Assembly: GCA_028277395.1 (NCBI GenBank)
Contig: JANQGJ010000078.1
Location: forward strand, 62,001 to 126,000
DNA length: 64,000 bases
Source of the DNA: Bacteroidales bacterium
GTDB lineage: Bacteria; Bacteroidota; Bacteroidia; Bacteroidales; F082
Direction: 5' to 3'
Part shown: positions 26,893-35,282 of the stretch, piece by piece
Layout: every line of letters starts with the position of its first letter
How positions within the stretch are numbered: position 1 is the stretch's first letter
The notes under the pieces: model-generated
Databases searched by the model: none
Seen by the model: only the letters and a program-made list of their open reading frames with translations
What the model was told of the DNA's origin: nothing
Program-made: the position numbers and the translations under genes

Positions 26893-29169
26893 TTAAATGT
26901 TGAAAGGTACTTTTATAAGGAAGCTGATATTTCTTCCCATATTATAGTAGTTTAATTCTTTTAAGGTGGATAAATGATTGTGATATGTTTTATTAAGCAG
27001 ATTGTTAATGAAAACACCAATATCAACCTGGTGCTTACCCAGATTAGCCTTTGCTCCAAAACCAGCGTTAATAAGATAGAAAGCGTTGGTCTCAGTTTCA
27101 AACATTGATGGTTTGTCCTGCTTTCCCTCAATATCCAACCCCAGCTTTATGTAAACATCATTCAAAACGGATAGTTTTTCTTTACTAAGTTTTACTGATG
27201 CTGAGTATTGATCGGGTGATATGAAAGGAAGGTAACTGTCATTTTCTTTTTTAGCATATAAATATGAATATGTAGCTTTCAATCTAATCCAGTTTAAGGG
27301 AGCATAGGCAAATGATATTTCACCTCCAATTATATTTGCATTACATTGAGAATGTCTGTAAATATTGTGTCCTCCGGTTATTGTATCATCTGTTGGTGAT
27401 AAATAAATGTAATTTTTAACCCGGTTATAAAATGAAGAAACATCAAGCATCAATTTTCCTGTGTGGCAGTGTATGCTTAGGTCACTTTCAACGTTTCTCT
27501 GTGCTTTTAAATCTGGATTTCCCTGTTCATATCTCACTCCATGCCAACCATCCTGAGTTAATTCTCCAATATTAGGGGTACGATAAGCTGAAGCAAAATT
27601 TAAACGAATCATTAGTGATCTGTTAATTGAATAAATCGTTCCTATGGAAAAACTTATGTTATTGTAACTTCGGTTAACTTCCTGATTTAGTACACGGGTA
27701 TTGGTAGAAATATGGCAATAATCATATCTCATGCCACCCTGTGCTTTTAGCTTTTCCCACAGAGAAAATTGTACAAAACCAAATACAGAGAAGTCGTTAA
27801 TACCGGCATCCGGTATAACATCAACCGGTGCATCATGGTTTCTGTTTGTTCTATTCTCGCCCTGAATACCGAAGATATATTCAGACTTATTGTTGGAAGG
27901 AAAATATGTTTTAAATTCGTATGAAAAGGTACTCATTGTTGCATCAACCAGATTATACCCCACAGTTGTTGTATCTGTCCACCCTTTCCTGTTGTTTGAT
28001 TGAAAAGCAAAGTTAAGTTCGAAGTTGTAGTCTCCCAGAAATATCTTATTACGCGATGAAATCACCTGAGACTTTAAATCCTGGTACCACCATTTCAGAG
28101 ACCTGCCTCTTTCGGTTATCAATGGAATAACTGGTTCCATGCACATTCCAAGTCTTGGTTGATAGTAATCGTAGTAGAGTTTAAAACTTCCAAATGGTTT
28201 AATAAGACCAAAGTTTGCTTTTAAACTCTTGTCATTAAACCTGGTATTTGGTACATAGTTCCCATTACCATCCATGTAATCAGAATGACTTTTAATTCCT
28301 GCTCTTAATCCCCAGAATGAATTATTACTTCTACCTTTAATCCCCAAACTATTGCACACTCCTACAGTATTTGAATGAAAGTGGCTTGTAAAGTCACCTG
28401 TAATACCATCGCTTAAAGCTGGAGTTTCTTTAATGAAGTTAATAACACCACCAACTGCACCGGAGCCATATAATAGTGATGCAGGGCCTTTAATTACTTC
28501 AATTTGTTCAACCCCGAACTCATCAATAATAAATGCATGCTCTTTTGAGTATTGATAGTTTTCCAACTTAACCCAGTTATTCATAACAATGATATTTGTC
28601 ATTGACAGCCCCCTGATTACAGGCATTGAAACACCAGGACTTCTGGATATCATATTTACCCCGGGGAGTGATGATATTGCTTCAATTAGGTTTGGGCTCC
28701 CGTAGGTTTCAATTTCCTTTGCCTTTAATGTTTCAATTTTAATTGCATTTTCATGTTGTGTTGATAGTGATATACCGGTAATAACTACAGCTTCTGATTC
28801 AATAATAACAGGTTCCAAAGCAATGTTTAATGCACAGGGAAGAGTATCTGTATCTATTGATTTCAAAACAGTTTTATATCCTACATATGAGAACTGGACT
28901 TTGACATTTCTTTTTTTTGGAAGGTATAAAGTATAGTACCCTTCCTTATCTGATATTGTTCCGGTTTTTAACTCAGGTATATAGATATTGACACCGGTCA
29001 AAGCTTCTGAGGATCCCTTATCAAACACATAGCCTGTTAATTTCGACTGGCCGTTTCCGGTAGCTACCGTAAGACAGGTTATTGTTAATACAAGTAGTTT
29101 GTGAACCACCGTTTGTTTTACCAGATTCAATATTATATACCTATATTTAGTGATTGGTGAACGGTTCAT
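26893..29169 (-). CDS. TonB-dependent outer-membrane receptor (CirA/ZnuD-like)
   Basis: A 758-residue receptor. An N-terminal signal region (to about NGQS) is followed by a carboxypeptidase-D-like beta domain (~43-120), a plug (SLPGVNMISRSPG, VIKGPASLLYGSGAVGGVINF) and a 22-strand barrel ending in hydrophobic FNI. The barrel loop YRTPNIGEL...GNPDLKAQ (about 529-557), followed by SFYNRVKNYIYL, resembles CirA and ZnuD-type metal or metal-chelate receptors. Methionine-, cysteine- and histidine-containing loops (GMCMEP, SIHCHTG, YHNHLST) could bind metal. First gene of the cluster, with a -7 element ~50 bp upstream and a divergent AraC regulator. Confidence 0.92.
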   Translation of the reverse strand: MNRSPITKYRYIILNLVKQTVVHKLLVLTITCLTVATGNGQSKLTGYVFDKGSSEALTGVNIYIPELKTGTISDKEGYYTLYLPKKRNVKVQFSYVGYKTVLKSIDTDTLPCALNIALEPVIIESEAVVITGISLSTQHENAIKIETLKAKEIETYGSPNLIEAISSLPGVNMISRSPGVSMPVIRGLSMTNIIVMNNWVKLENYQYSKEHAFIIDEFGVEQIEVIKGPASLLYGSGAVGGVINFIKETPALSDGITGDFTSHFHSNTVGVCNSLGIKGRSNNSFWGLRAGIKSHSDYMDGNGNYVPNTRFNDKSLKANFGLIKPFGSFKLYYDYYQPRLGMCMEPVIPLITERGRSLKWWYQDLKSQVISSRNKIFLGDYNFELNFAFQSNNRKGWTDTTTVGYNLVDATMSTFSYEFKTYFPSNNKSEYIFGIQGENRTNRNHDAPVDVIPDAGINDFSVFGFVQFSLWEKLKAQGGMRYDYCHISTNTRVLNQEVNRSYNNISFSIGTIYSINRSLMIRLNFASAYRTPNIGELTQDGWHGVRYEQGNPDLKAQRNVESDLSIHCHTGKLMLDVSSFYNRVKNYIYLSPTDDTITGGHNIYRHSQCNANIIGGEISFAYAPLNWIRLKATYSYLYAKKENDSYLPFISPDQYSASVKLSKEKLSVLNDVYIKLGLDIEGKQDKPSMFETETNAFYLINAGFGAKANLGKHQVDIGVFINNLLNKTYHNHLSTLKELNYYNMGRNISFLIKVPFNI

Positions 29170-29220
29170 TCTTTAGTATTTTTGCACAGTGTTTATTCAG
29201 ATCTATTTAAAATTACGGAG

Positions 29221-29228
29221 CAAAAATA
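29221..29228 (-). promoter_or_regulatory. -7 promoter element of the TonB receptor operon
   Basis: On the minus strand this reads TATTTTTG, an exact TAnnTTTG match, about 52 bp upstream of the receptor ATG at 29169. Confidence 0.5.
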
Positions 29229-29241
29229 TTGAAGCAATATC

Positions 29242-29268
29242 AGTGGCGTATTACGTAAAACGGCCACT
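29242..29268. promoter_or_regulatory. inverted repeat upstream of the receptor promoter: candidate AraC-regulator site
   Basis: AGTGGC (29242-29247) and GCCACT (29263-29268) form a perfect 6-bp dyad around a 15-bp centre containing TTACGTAA. It lies about 14-40 bp upstream of the receptor -7 element and between the two divergent genes, where an activator such as the PchR-like regulator would bind. Confidence 0.35.
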
Positions 29269-29311
29269 TTTTTTAATATGAAGACGGATTTTAAACTAAA
29301 GGCTTTAGAAT

Positions 29312-30286
29312 ATGAAAACAAAGGTTCAGGTATCTGATATACCGGGTTTTTATGCAGATACTTATTTCGGGAAAAGTAAAAATTCATCGTTTATAAGACG
29401 CAATGATATTATAGAAGCTGAATCGGTTAATCTTAATGTTAATGAATGGTCTACAGCAAAATATAAAGCTCATCTGATAAAGCTGGAAACGCGTGAGGAA
29501 CTAGAAATACCGGTAAGTATACCTAAAAGAGCAGCAGTGTTGCATTTTGTCTGTGCAGAAAATCTGTCGATTGTGCAGGACAATAAGGTGAAGCATAAAA
29601 ATGAGGTGAATACGAATCATATATGGGGTAAACAAAGAGAAAGGATCAATCACAGGTTTTGTAATAACAAACAATACGAATATTTCAAAATATTTTTAAC
29701 AGAGGAATCAATTTTGATGTTTAGTGAATATTACCCGGATTCAATTGATTATTTTGAAGATTTAATTGGTGGGAAAAAAGCATTGGAAGGAAACTGTTGT
29801 TTGACAACTTTAGAGATGAAGCAGGTTATTGCTCAAATCAGGAAATCTCAGGATTTTGGAAAACTTACTCCACTTTATTTCGAATCTAAAGTGCAGGAAT
29901 TACTATGCTTGCATTTGCTACAGGAAAACAATCAGAAATGTGAAAGTTGTTCGAAATATAGCCACTATATCAGCCAGGTGAATGATGCAAGAAATATTTT
30001 AGAAAAACAGTATGCGACTCCGCCTACAATCCGAAATTTAGCACGAATGGTTGGAATGAGTGAAACAGTATTGAAAGCAAGTTTTAAGTTGGCATTTGGA
30101 ATTACTGTATATGGTTATTTACACAACTACAGGATGAGTATCGCGCATAACTTATTAGTTGATACAACATATTCAATAGCTGAAATAGCTGCACGCTCCG
30201 GCTATGAACACGCTTCGCATTTTACAACAGCTTTCAAACGGATGTTTGGTGTAAGCCCGGGAGCATTTAGAAGGAAGGTTGCGTGA
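29312..30286 (+). CDS. PchR/YbtA-like AraC-family transcriptional regulator
   Basis: A 324-residue cytoplasmic regulator. The N-terminal ~210 residues are a variable ligand-binding region. The C-terminal ~100 residues hold the AraC double helix-turn-helix (IRNLARMVGMSETVLKASF and IAEIAARSGYEHASHF, ending VSPGAFRRK). Overall layout and length match PchR/YbtA regulators, which bind a ferri-siderophore and activate its receptor and transporter genes. AAAGG about 10 bp before the ATG could be the ribosome site. Divergent from the TonB receptor operon, so the natural inference is that it activates that operon when the imported substrate is present. Confidence 0.88.
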   Translation: MKTKVQVSDIPGFYADTYFGKSKNSSFIRRNDIIEAESVNLNVNEWSTAKYKAHLIKLETREELEIPVSIPKRAAVLHFVCAENLSIVQDNKVKHKNEVNTNHIWGKQRERINHRFCNNKQYEYFKIFLTEESILMFSEYYPDSIDYFEDLIGGKKALEGNCCLTTLEMKQVIAQIRKSQDFGKLTPLYFESKVQELLCLHLLQENNQKCESCSKYSHYISQVNDARNILEKQYATPPTIRNLARMVGMSETVLKASFKLAFGITVYGYLHNYRMSIAHNLLVDTTYSIAEIAARSGYEHASHFTTAFKRMFGVSPGAFRRKVA

Positions 30287-30512
30287 TACAACAGAGGTTA
30301 TATTCTGACTATTTAGGGGTTACAACAATGTTCCCTATGTATGAATTTGAGGTATTCGGTCTGTAATATAAAATCTGACAGAATTGACTTCGACTAACAC
30401 AAGTGATATATACATTGATCGAGTTAAAAATTAATTACTCATTATTTTTTATGATCATTTTTGATTGTAGTGGAATAAAGTCTGTGGGATTTAACCGGAT
30501 TACCTGATTGTT

Positions 30513-30590
30513 GCTCAATGATCTTTTGGTATGTAGGAACAAACAAAAGTTCTTTATTCGCTGTCGCTCATTTGTCTTTTTTCGTTTCAC
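30513..30590 (+). repeat. 78-bp intergenic direct repeat, copy A
   Basis: Roughly 80-85 percent identical by eye to the segment at 30633-30709, 120 bp apart. Both contain TGATCTTTTGG, CAAACAAAAG and CTTTATTCGCT, and end GTTTCAC. No coding potential; likely a family of short intergenic repeats. Confidence 0.7.
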
Positions 30591-30632
30591 ATCGCATTTG
30601 ATTGGAGGTTTGGTAAGATTTCCATCGCTATC

Positions 30633-30709
30633 GCTCGGTGATCTTTTGGGGTTGGTACCAAACAAAAGCTCTTTATTCGCTAACGCTCATTGGTCTTTTT
30701 TTGTTTCAC
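30633..30709 (+). repeat. 77-bp intergenic direct repeat, copy B
   Basis: Second copy of the repeat at 30513-30590. Within it CTTTTG and CAAAAG, and an inner TTGGTACCAA palindrome, could fold into a hairpin. Confidence 0.7.
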
Positions 30710-30750
30710 TCCTTATGAAAATTGGGATTTTCAACGTGGTGAAACAAAAA

Positions 30751-30772
30751 AAGCCCTGCTTCCGCAGAGCTT
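30751..30772 (-). terminator. intrinsic terminator, ancestral tRNA-Pro terminator
   Basis: On the minus strand AAGCTCTGC, loop GGAA, GCAGGGCTT form a 9-bp stem with one G-U pair, followed by a run of T (30744-30750). It lies just beyond the truncated tRNA-Pro 3' end, so it most likely ended tRNA-Pro transcription before the islet inserted. Confidence 0.75.
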
Positions 30773-30777
30773 CTGTT

Positions 30778-30821
30778 TGTCGGGGTAGCAAGATTCGAAC
30801 TTGCGATCTCCTGCTCCCAAA
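30778..30821 (-). repeat. 44-bp duplicated 3' half of tRNA-Pro (left attachment site)
   Basis: Identical over 44 bp to 35239-35282. It covers the tRNA-Pro sequence from the anticodon loop through the T arm, acceptor strand and three flanking bases. It lacks the 5' half and so is not a working tRNA. Classical signature of an element integrated into a tRNA gene. Confidence 0.9.
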
Positions 30822-30931
30822 ACTAATTGAAAAAATACTGTTTTGATACCTAAAACACTGGTTTGCTGTATGAAAGTGTGGTTCGATAATTGGTCTGAAA
30901 GGGTTTAATCCTGTTTTAATTGGGTAATTGT

Positions 30932-30950
30932 TAGCAAATTGTTAGCAAAC
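30932..30950 (+). repeat. 19-bp subterminal repeat of the islet, left copy
   Basis: TAGCAAATTGTTAGCAAAC, also at 35174-35192. On the left it is part of a tandem of the 11-mer ATTGTTAGCAA. Repeated 11-mers inside both ends resemble arm-type recombinase binding sites. Confidence 0.65.
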
Positions 30951-31097
30951 TATTATTATCAACATTCAGTATGAATTATTAGAAAGTCTTATTCGCTTTC
31001 TTTATAATTTATTTACTGCAATATGCTAGAATCTAGGACGAACAACCTTTTTCGCACTGTTTCCTTTTATATTTCATAATAATTAATTATATTAAGC

Positions 31098-31105
31098 TAT
31101 CTTTG
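31098..31105 (+). promoter_or_regulatory. -7 promoter element of the islet operon
   Basis: TATCTTTG matches TAnnTTTG, 23 bp before the ATG at 31129. Confidence 0.5.
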
Positions 31106-31128
31106 GAGAAGAAAAAGAAGAAATCAAC

Positions 31129-34100
31129 ATGGTATTGCGAAAATTATTTGAAAGACTTGGTTTACACATTAATAAGTCAGTTTTCTTTTTTGGAGATGAG
31201 AATAGTAATGCCCCTGTATTTGCCCCTGAAATAAAAAAAAAGTTGGAGATTATCCAACCTGATGCTTATTATTCGTTTAATAACCAACCATATATTCTTT
31301 TTTTTGATTTAAGTAAGGAAATAAATAGTATAAGAGAAGATGATATTCACAAGAGGGTATGGTCGTTTGATTACTCTCCTCTGATTTTTATTTTAAAGGA
31401 TAAGGAAGAGATAATATACAATGCTTTCTCTTATAATAAGAAGACAGAAAGACTAAAGGAAATTGAGTTTGATAATGAAGAATCCAGAGATGATTTATTC
31501 TCGTTTTGGAATTTACAATCTGGGGAAACTTGGAGATGGATACAAGAAAAAAAGTATAAGGATTCTATCAGTAAGAAAAGGGTAAACCAAAAGCTCTTTG
31601 ATAACATAAAAGAAGTTAGGGAAAAATTAGGAGAAGATGGTTTCCCGGAAGAGGATGCAAATATATTAATCCTACGATTAATTTTTATCAGATATCTGAT
31701 CGATCGACATGTAAGAATTGATCCAATATATATATCAGGAGAGAGTGTTTGGGAAAGAAGAAGAAGTTTAAGTGAGTTAATTATTAATTCTGAAAAGTTA
31801 AATCTCTTTTTTGATTATTTGAATGATAGGTTTAATGGTGTTCTTTTCAAAAATACGAATATTGTATTATCAACCATTCAGGCATCTTCACTTGCATTAG
31901 TGTTTAATGAGAAAGCCGAAATAAATACACCCACATTATTTGATAGTCTGGACGATTTCTATTTTGAAATTTTCGATTTCAGTATAATTCCTGTTGAAGT
32001 TATTAGTGGAATTTATGAGTCTTTAATTGACAAAGAAAAAAAAAAGGAAACATCTGCAATTTACACCCCTCCGTTTTTAGTTGAATATATTCTTAATGAG
32101 ACTGTTGGTAAACATCATAACGAGTATAAAACTTCAGAATGCAGGATTTTTGATCCTGCATGTGGCTCAGGAATTTTTCTTGTTCAGTCTTTACGAAGGA
32201 TGATTGATAAGGAGATAGAAATAACTGGTAATAGTCTTTCAAAAAGGGAATTCATCGAACGAATTCGTGAGATCGCAAAGAACAATTTATTTGGAATTGA
32301 TATTAATGAACAGGCATTAAAAGTTGCTTGTTTCTCCATATATGTTGCCTTATTAGATTATCAAATACCAAAAGATATAGATAGATATGAATTTCCAAGT
32401 TTAATTGGGGAAAATTTATTTGAAGCAAACTTTTTTAAGGATACAGATAATAATGGAGTAAATTACAAGAAGATAATTGATTCTAAAAATATAGATTACA
32501 TTTTAGGTAATCCTCCTTGGAAAAGCACAAAAGAGAAGAATCATGTTGAGTATATAAAAAGTAGAAATCTGCCAGTTGCAAGATATGAAATTGCTCAAAC
32601 ATTTATGTTTAGAGCAAATGATTTCCAGTCTAAAAAGAAGGCGTTAGTAGTTACAAGTAAAGCATTTTACAATATTTGGTCAAAGGGATTCAAAGGGAAA
32701 TTTTTAAATGAAAATATACTTGAACAATTTTTTGATTTATCTGCAGTAAGGAGGCAAGTTTTTGAAAAAGCTATTAGTCCAGCATGTATCGTAATTTATC
32801 GCACAAAAGGAAAAGGAGAACTACCCCAAAATAATATTGTTAAACACATCTCAATAAAGTCGAATATTTTCTTGAAATATTTTAAGTCGATTGTTATAGA
32901 AAAATATGATTACAAGAGCATATTGCAAAAATATTTTATCGATTATCAATGGATGTTTAAAGTCGCTCTTTATGGAAATACCTTAGATTTTCAGTGCTTG
33001 TTGAAAATAGCTGGATCTCCATTAAAGAATAAATTTGAATCAGACAACCAATTATTTAAAGGTGATGGAATATTGAAAGGGACTCCAAAACCAAAACCAT
33101 TTGAGTTCTTAGTAGGTAAGAAAGTAATAGAAGAAAAACAAGTTAAGCAGTATTTTACTCCAATCCCAAAGGAATTACATTCCTTATTGCTTGAAGAATC
33201 ATATCTGGAAAGTGGACGTAGACCTGAACTTTTTAATGGGAAGCACATTTTATTGAAAGCTCAAACTGAATCTGAATCGAATATAATTGTATCGTATGTT
33301 GATGATAGTATTGTTTTTAGACACGATACATATGGAATAACATCGAAAAATGAAAATACATTAAAAGAGCTATATTCATATTTAATAAGTAAACTTTACC
33401 TTTATTATCAATATTTAACTTCATCTTCTTGGGGAATTGCGACGAGGCCTGCGATTAGACTAGAAGAATATCTCTCTTTCCCTTATAGAGAACTGTCTAT
33501 TACAGAGAGAGATAATCTTGTTGACCTTACCAATAGTTTTCTTCAACCGTTTTTTGAATATTATAACAAAGACTTTTCAATGGGTGAACCTCTAGTTGAT
33601 TGCAATATTCTAAATATCATAAATGACAAAATAAATGCATTATATGAGATATCAGAAGTTGATGAAGATTTATTAGATTATGTGTTTGAGGTATCTCGAT
33701 TTCAATTCCAGGAAAGCAAACAACATAAAGTTCTTAACTTTAGAAATAAAGAAGATGACTTGAAAAGATATTCAGAAGTTTTCTTGAAAGAATTTAGTAA
33801 TATCTATAACAATGAATCTTTAAAAATAGAAGTATATCCATTAAATCATTTTATAGCTATTAATTTCAGATTTATTAAGGATAAACCCATAAAGGGTGAT
33901 CAAATTACTATAGTTTATGAGGATATCAATGCGAAAGAAGTTCTTTCATTTATTTCTAACAGTTTATCAATTTGGAATATTACTGATTGTAAAAATCCCA
34001 AGAATAATATATACATACAAAAAGATATAAAAGGATTCGAGCATGATTCGTTCTATATTATTAAACCTAACGAGTATAAATGCTGGCATCGAGCAATGGC

Positions 34101-34182
34101 ATGGTACGATGTTGCGGAAATAAAAGATGCTATAGAAAAAGCTGAGTTTAACCACCTTAAAAATAGCAGTGATGACTTTTAA
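31129..34182 (+). CDS. Eco57I/type IIG-like N6-adenine DNA methylase
   Basis: A 1017-residue protein. The ~300-residue N-terminus has no membrane segment and no obvious PD-(D/E)XK motif. A class gamma adenine methylase core follows: the helix before motif I (YTPPFLVEYIL), SAM motif I FDPACGSGIFLVQ, and catalytic motif IV ILGNPPW. The C-terminal ~450 residues should contain the target-recognition domain, with a segment typical of Eco57I-like enzymes (SYLISKLYLYYQYLTSSSWG). It is shorter than BREX PglX. Its stop overlaps the nuclease-like gene by 11 bp, so the two products are made together. Likely a host-protecting methylase of a defense unit. Confidence 0.85.
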   Translation: MVLRKLFERLGLHINKSVFFFGDENSNAPVFAPEIKKKLEIIQPDAYYSFNNQPYILFFDLSKEINSIREDDIHKRVWSFDYSPLIFILKDKEEIIYNAFSYNKKTERLKEIEFDNEESRDDLFSFWNLQSGETWRWIQEKKYKDSISKKRVNQKLFDNIKEVREKLGEDGFPEEDANILILRLIFIRYLIDRHVRIDPIYISGESVWERRRSLSELIINSEKLNLFFDYLNDRFNGVLFKNTNIVLSTIQASSLALVFNEKAEINTPTLFDSLDDFYFEIFDFSIIPVEVISGIYESLIDKEKKKETSAIYTPPFLVEYILNETVGKHHNEYKTSECRIFDPACGSGIFLVQSLRRMIDKEIEITGNSLSKREFIERIREIAKNNLFGIDINEQALKVACFSIYVALLDYQIPKDIDRYEFPSLIGENLFEANFFKDTDNNGVNYKKIIDSKNIDYILGNPPWKSTKEKNHVEYIKSRNLPVARYEIAQTFMFRANDFQSKKKALVVTSKAFYNIWSKGFKGKFLNENILEQFFDLSAVRRQVFEKAISPACIVIYRTKGKGELPQNNIVKHISIKSNIFLKYFKSIVIEKYDYKSILQKYFIDYQWMFKVALYGNTLDFQCLLKIAGSPLKNKFESDNQLFKGDGILKGTPKPKPFEFLVGKKVIEEKQVKQYFTPIPKELHSLLLEESYLESGRRPELFNGKHILLKAQTESESNIIVSYVDDSIVFRHDTYGITSKNENTLKELYSYLISKLYLYYQYLTSSSWGIATRPAIRLEEYLSFPYRELSITERDNLVDLTNSFLQPFFEYYNKDFSMGEPLVDCNILNIINDKINALYEISEVDEDLLDYVFEVSRFQFQESKQHKVLNFRNKEDDLKRYSEVFLKEFSNIYNNESLKIEVYPLNHFIAINFRFIKDKPIKGDQITIVYEDINAKEVLSFISNSLSIWNITDCKNPKNNIYIQKDIKGFEHDSFYIIKPNEYKCWHRAMAWYDVAEIKDAIEKAEFNHLKNSSDDF

Positions 34183-34909
34183 TGCAACACCATTTATTAC
34201 TTCACGCTCAAATAAATTTGCCATCACAGAAAATAGAATAAAAAACATATTCTGGTATGTTGTTGAATGTTATAATATCCTCCTCAATGATAGAGTTATT
34301 TATAGTAAGTCTTGGTGTGAGGCAAATACAAGGTATCATTTTGAAGATTACCTTAAGATGGAATTTGTAGATAATTATTTAATAAAAAATAAATCAATAA
34401 TACAGAATAGAATATCTGTATTAGAAGAAATTAACTTTAGTTATGAAATTGTAAAGCGATTTACAGATTCTGAAGGAATTGAAGGATCAGATAAGATTGA
34501 TATTTATATTAACAAATTAGGTCTACAGAACCTATGGAAAGATGATGATGAACATATATATCTTGCAATTGAGTGCAAAAGAATAAATCAATTATCAGAC
34601 TGTAGTAAATATATTAGTGATATTCAGAAATTCTGTGATAGAAATTACAAACATATTCGCATACCGTTTGAGGGAATGTTAGCTTTTATTGAAGATAAGA
34701 GTATTTCCCATGAAAGGATTTCAAATGAAGTGAATGAAAGATTGATAAATAATGACTATATTACTACTACCAGTTACCTAACTAAAGAAAATGTAAACTC
34801 AACCTTTGATGGAGGTTATAGGTCTGTACATGGCAAGAAGTTTGAGAATAAAGCTACTTTCTCAATTTTTCACTTATTATTCGACTATTCATCCCACATT
34901 TCAAATTAG
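34172..34909 (+). CDS. PD-(D/E)XK nuclease-like partner of the methylase
   Basis: From the ATG at 34172 (a GTG lies 3 bases upstream) the protein has 245 residues. A candidate nuclease core is visible: SDKIDIYIN supplies the Asp-bearing strand and, after a short insertion, YLAIECKRI supplies E-x-K. This is the D...ExK order of PD-(D/E)XK enzymes. Upstream are helices with YHFEDYLKMEF; the C-terminus is variable. Coupled to the methylase by an 11-bp overlap. I infer the cleavage subunit of a small two-gene restriction-like system, but no named family was recognised. Confidence 0.6.
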   Translation: MTFNATPFITSRSNKFAITENRIKNIFWYVVECYNILLNDRVIYSKSWCEANTRYHFEDYLKMEFVDNYLIKNKSIIQNRISVLEEINFSYEIVKRFTDSEGIEGSDKIDIYINKLGLQNLWKDDDEHIYLAIECKRINQLSDCSKYISDIQKFCDRNYKHIRIPFEGMLAFIEDKSISHERISNEVNERLINNDYITTTSYLTKENVNSTFDGGYRSVHGKKFENKATFSIFHLLFDYSSHISN

Positions 34910-35173
34910 AATTCACAGTATAGGTAGTATTACATACTAATATTCTTCTTTTACCATAACTGTATGTAGGTTTTCTTATCCTAAATTGATTTTTACAGAA
35001 GGAGGATACCATTTTGATACCTATAAGAGTCCTGCTTACAAGGCAGTATTCCGATTTATAAAGTTTTTCCTTTACAATAATGATGTAAAAATTACCAAAA
35101 TATTAACATGAAAAGTGTAAATAGTTCTTTGATTCTGGTGTTGTAAGAAAATCAAGTAAAAAGGTAAGTACGC
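34910..35173. other. non-coding right arm of the islet
   Basis: No convincing gene. An open frame without a start (34941-35111, 56 codons, containing LIFTEGGYHFDTYKSPAYK) might be the remnant of a gene, but I do not recognise it. Confidence 0.35.
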
Positions 35174-35192
35174 TAGCAAATTGTTAGCAAAC
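35174..35192 (+). repeat. 19-bp subterminal repeat of the islet, right copy
   Basis: Exact copy of the sequence at 30932-30950, in the same orientation, just inside the right end. Confidence 0.65.
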
Positions 35193-35194
35193 AA

Positions 35195-35221
35195 AAGGCC
35201 GCTAACATTACTAACGGCCTT
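35195..35221 (-). terminator. intrinsic terminator now serving tRNA-Pro
   Basis: On the minus strand AAGGCCGTTA, a 7-base loop and TAGCGGCCTT make a 10-bp stem with one G-U, followed by TTTGTTT. It lies 20 bp past the tRNA-Pro 3' end and belongs to the islet, replacing the ancestral terminator at 30751-30772. Confidence 0.75.
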
Positions 35222-35238
35222 ATCTAGCTGATTTTCAG

Positions 35239-35282
35239 TGTCGGGGTAGCAAGATTCGAACTTGCGATCTCCTGCTCCCAAA
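35239..35282 (-). repeat. 44-bp 3' half of intact tRNA-Pro (right attachment site)
   Basis: Identical to 30778-30821. Here it is part of the complete tRNA-Pro gene, which the inserted islet leaves functional. Confidence 0.9.

Larger units (their letters stand above)
30778..35282. mobile_element. 4.46-kb integrated islet in tRNA-Pro carrying a restriction-modification-like pair
   Basis: The boundaries are the exact 44-bp repeats at 30778-30821 and 35239-35282, giving a 4,461-bp unit. The complete tRNA-Pro is kept at the right end and the islet lies downstream of its 3' end, as for tyrosine-recombinase elements. The cargo is two overlapping genes, an Eco57I-like methylase and a PD-(D/E)XK-like nuclease. 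No integrase, excisionase or transposase is recognisable, so the unit is either a non-autonomous passenger mobilised in trans or an element that lost its recombinase. Its base composition looks more AT-rich than neighbouring genes. A 19-bp repeat also occurs near both ends. Confidence 0.8.

Noticed and set aside
30513-30709. Possible CRISPR array
   Set aside because: Only two diverged long repeats, no regular short repeat-spacer units, and no cas gene in the window.
30508-30846. 112-residue plus-strand frame containing SKIRTCDLLLPK
   Set aside because: It runs through the intergenic repeats, the terminator and the truncated tRNA-Pro; the peptide is a translation of tRNA sequence.
30822-31128. 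Possible integrase remnant at the left islet end
   Set aside because: Both strands were read; no recombinase motif or extended frame found.
34941-35111. 56-codon open frame with LIFTEGGYHFDTYKSPAYK
   Set aside because: No start codon and no family recognised; at most a gene remnant.
35072-35281. 69-residue minus-strand frame MGAGDRKFESCYPDTEN
   Set aside because: Begins inside tRNA-Pro and reads through its terminator; not a gene.
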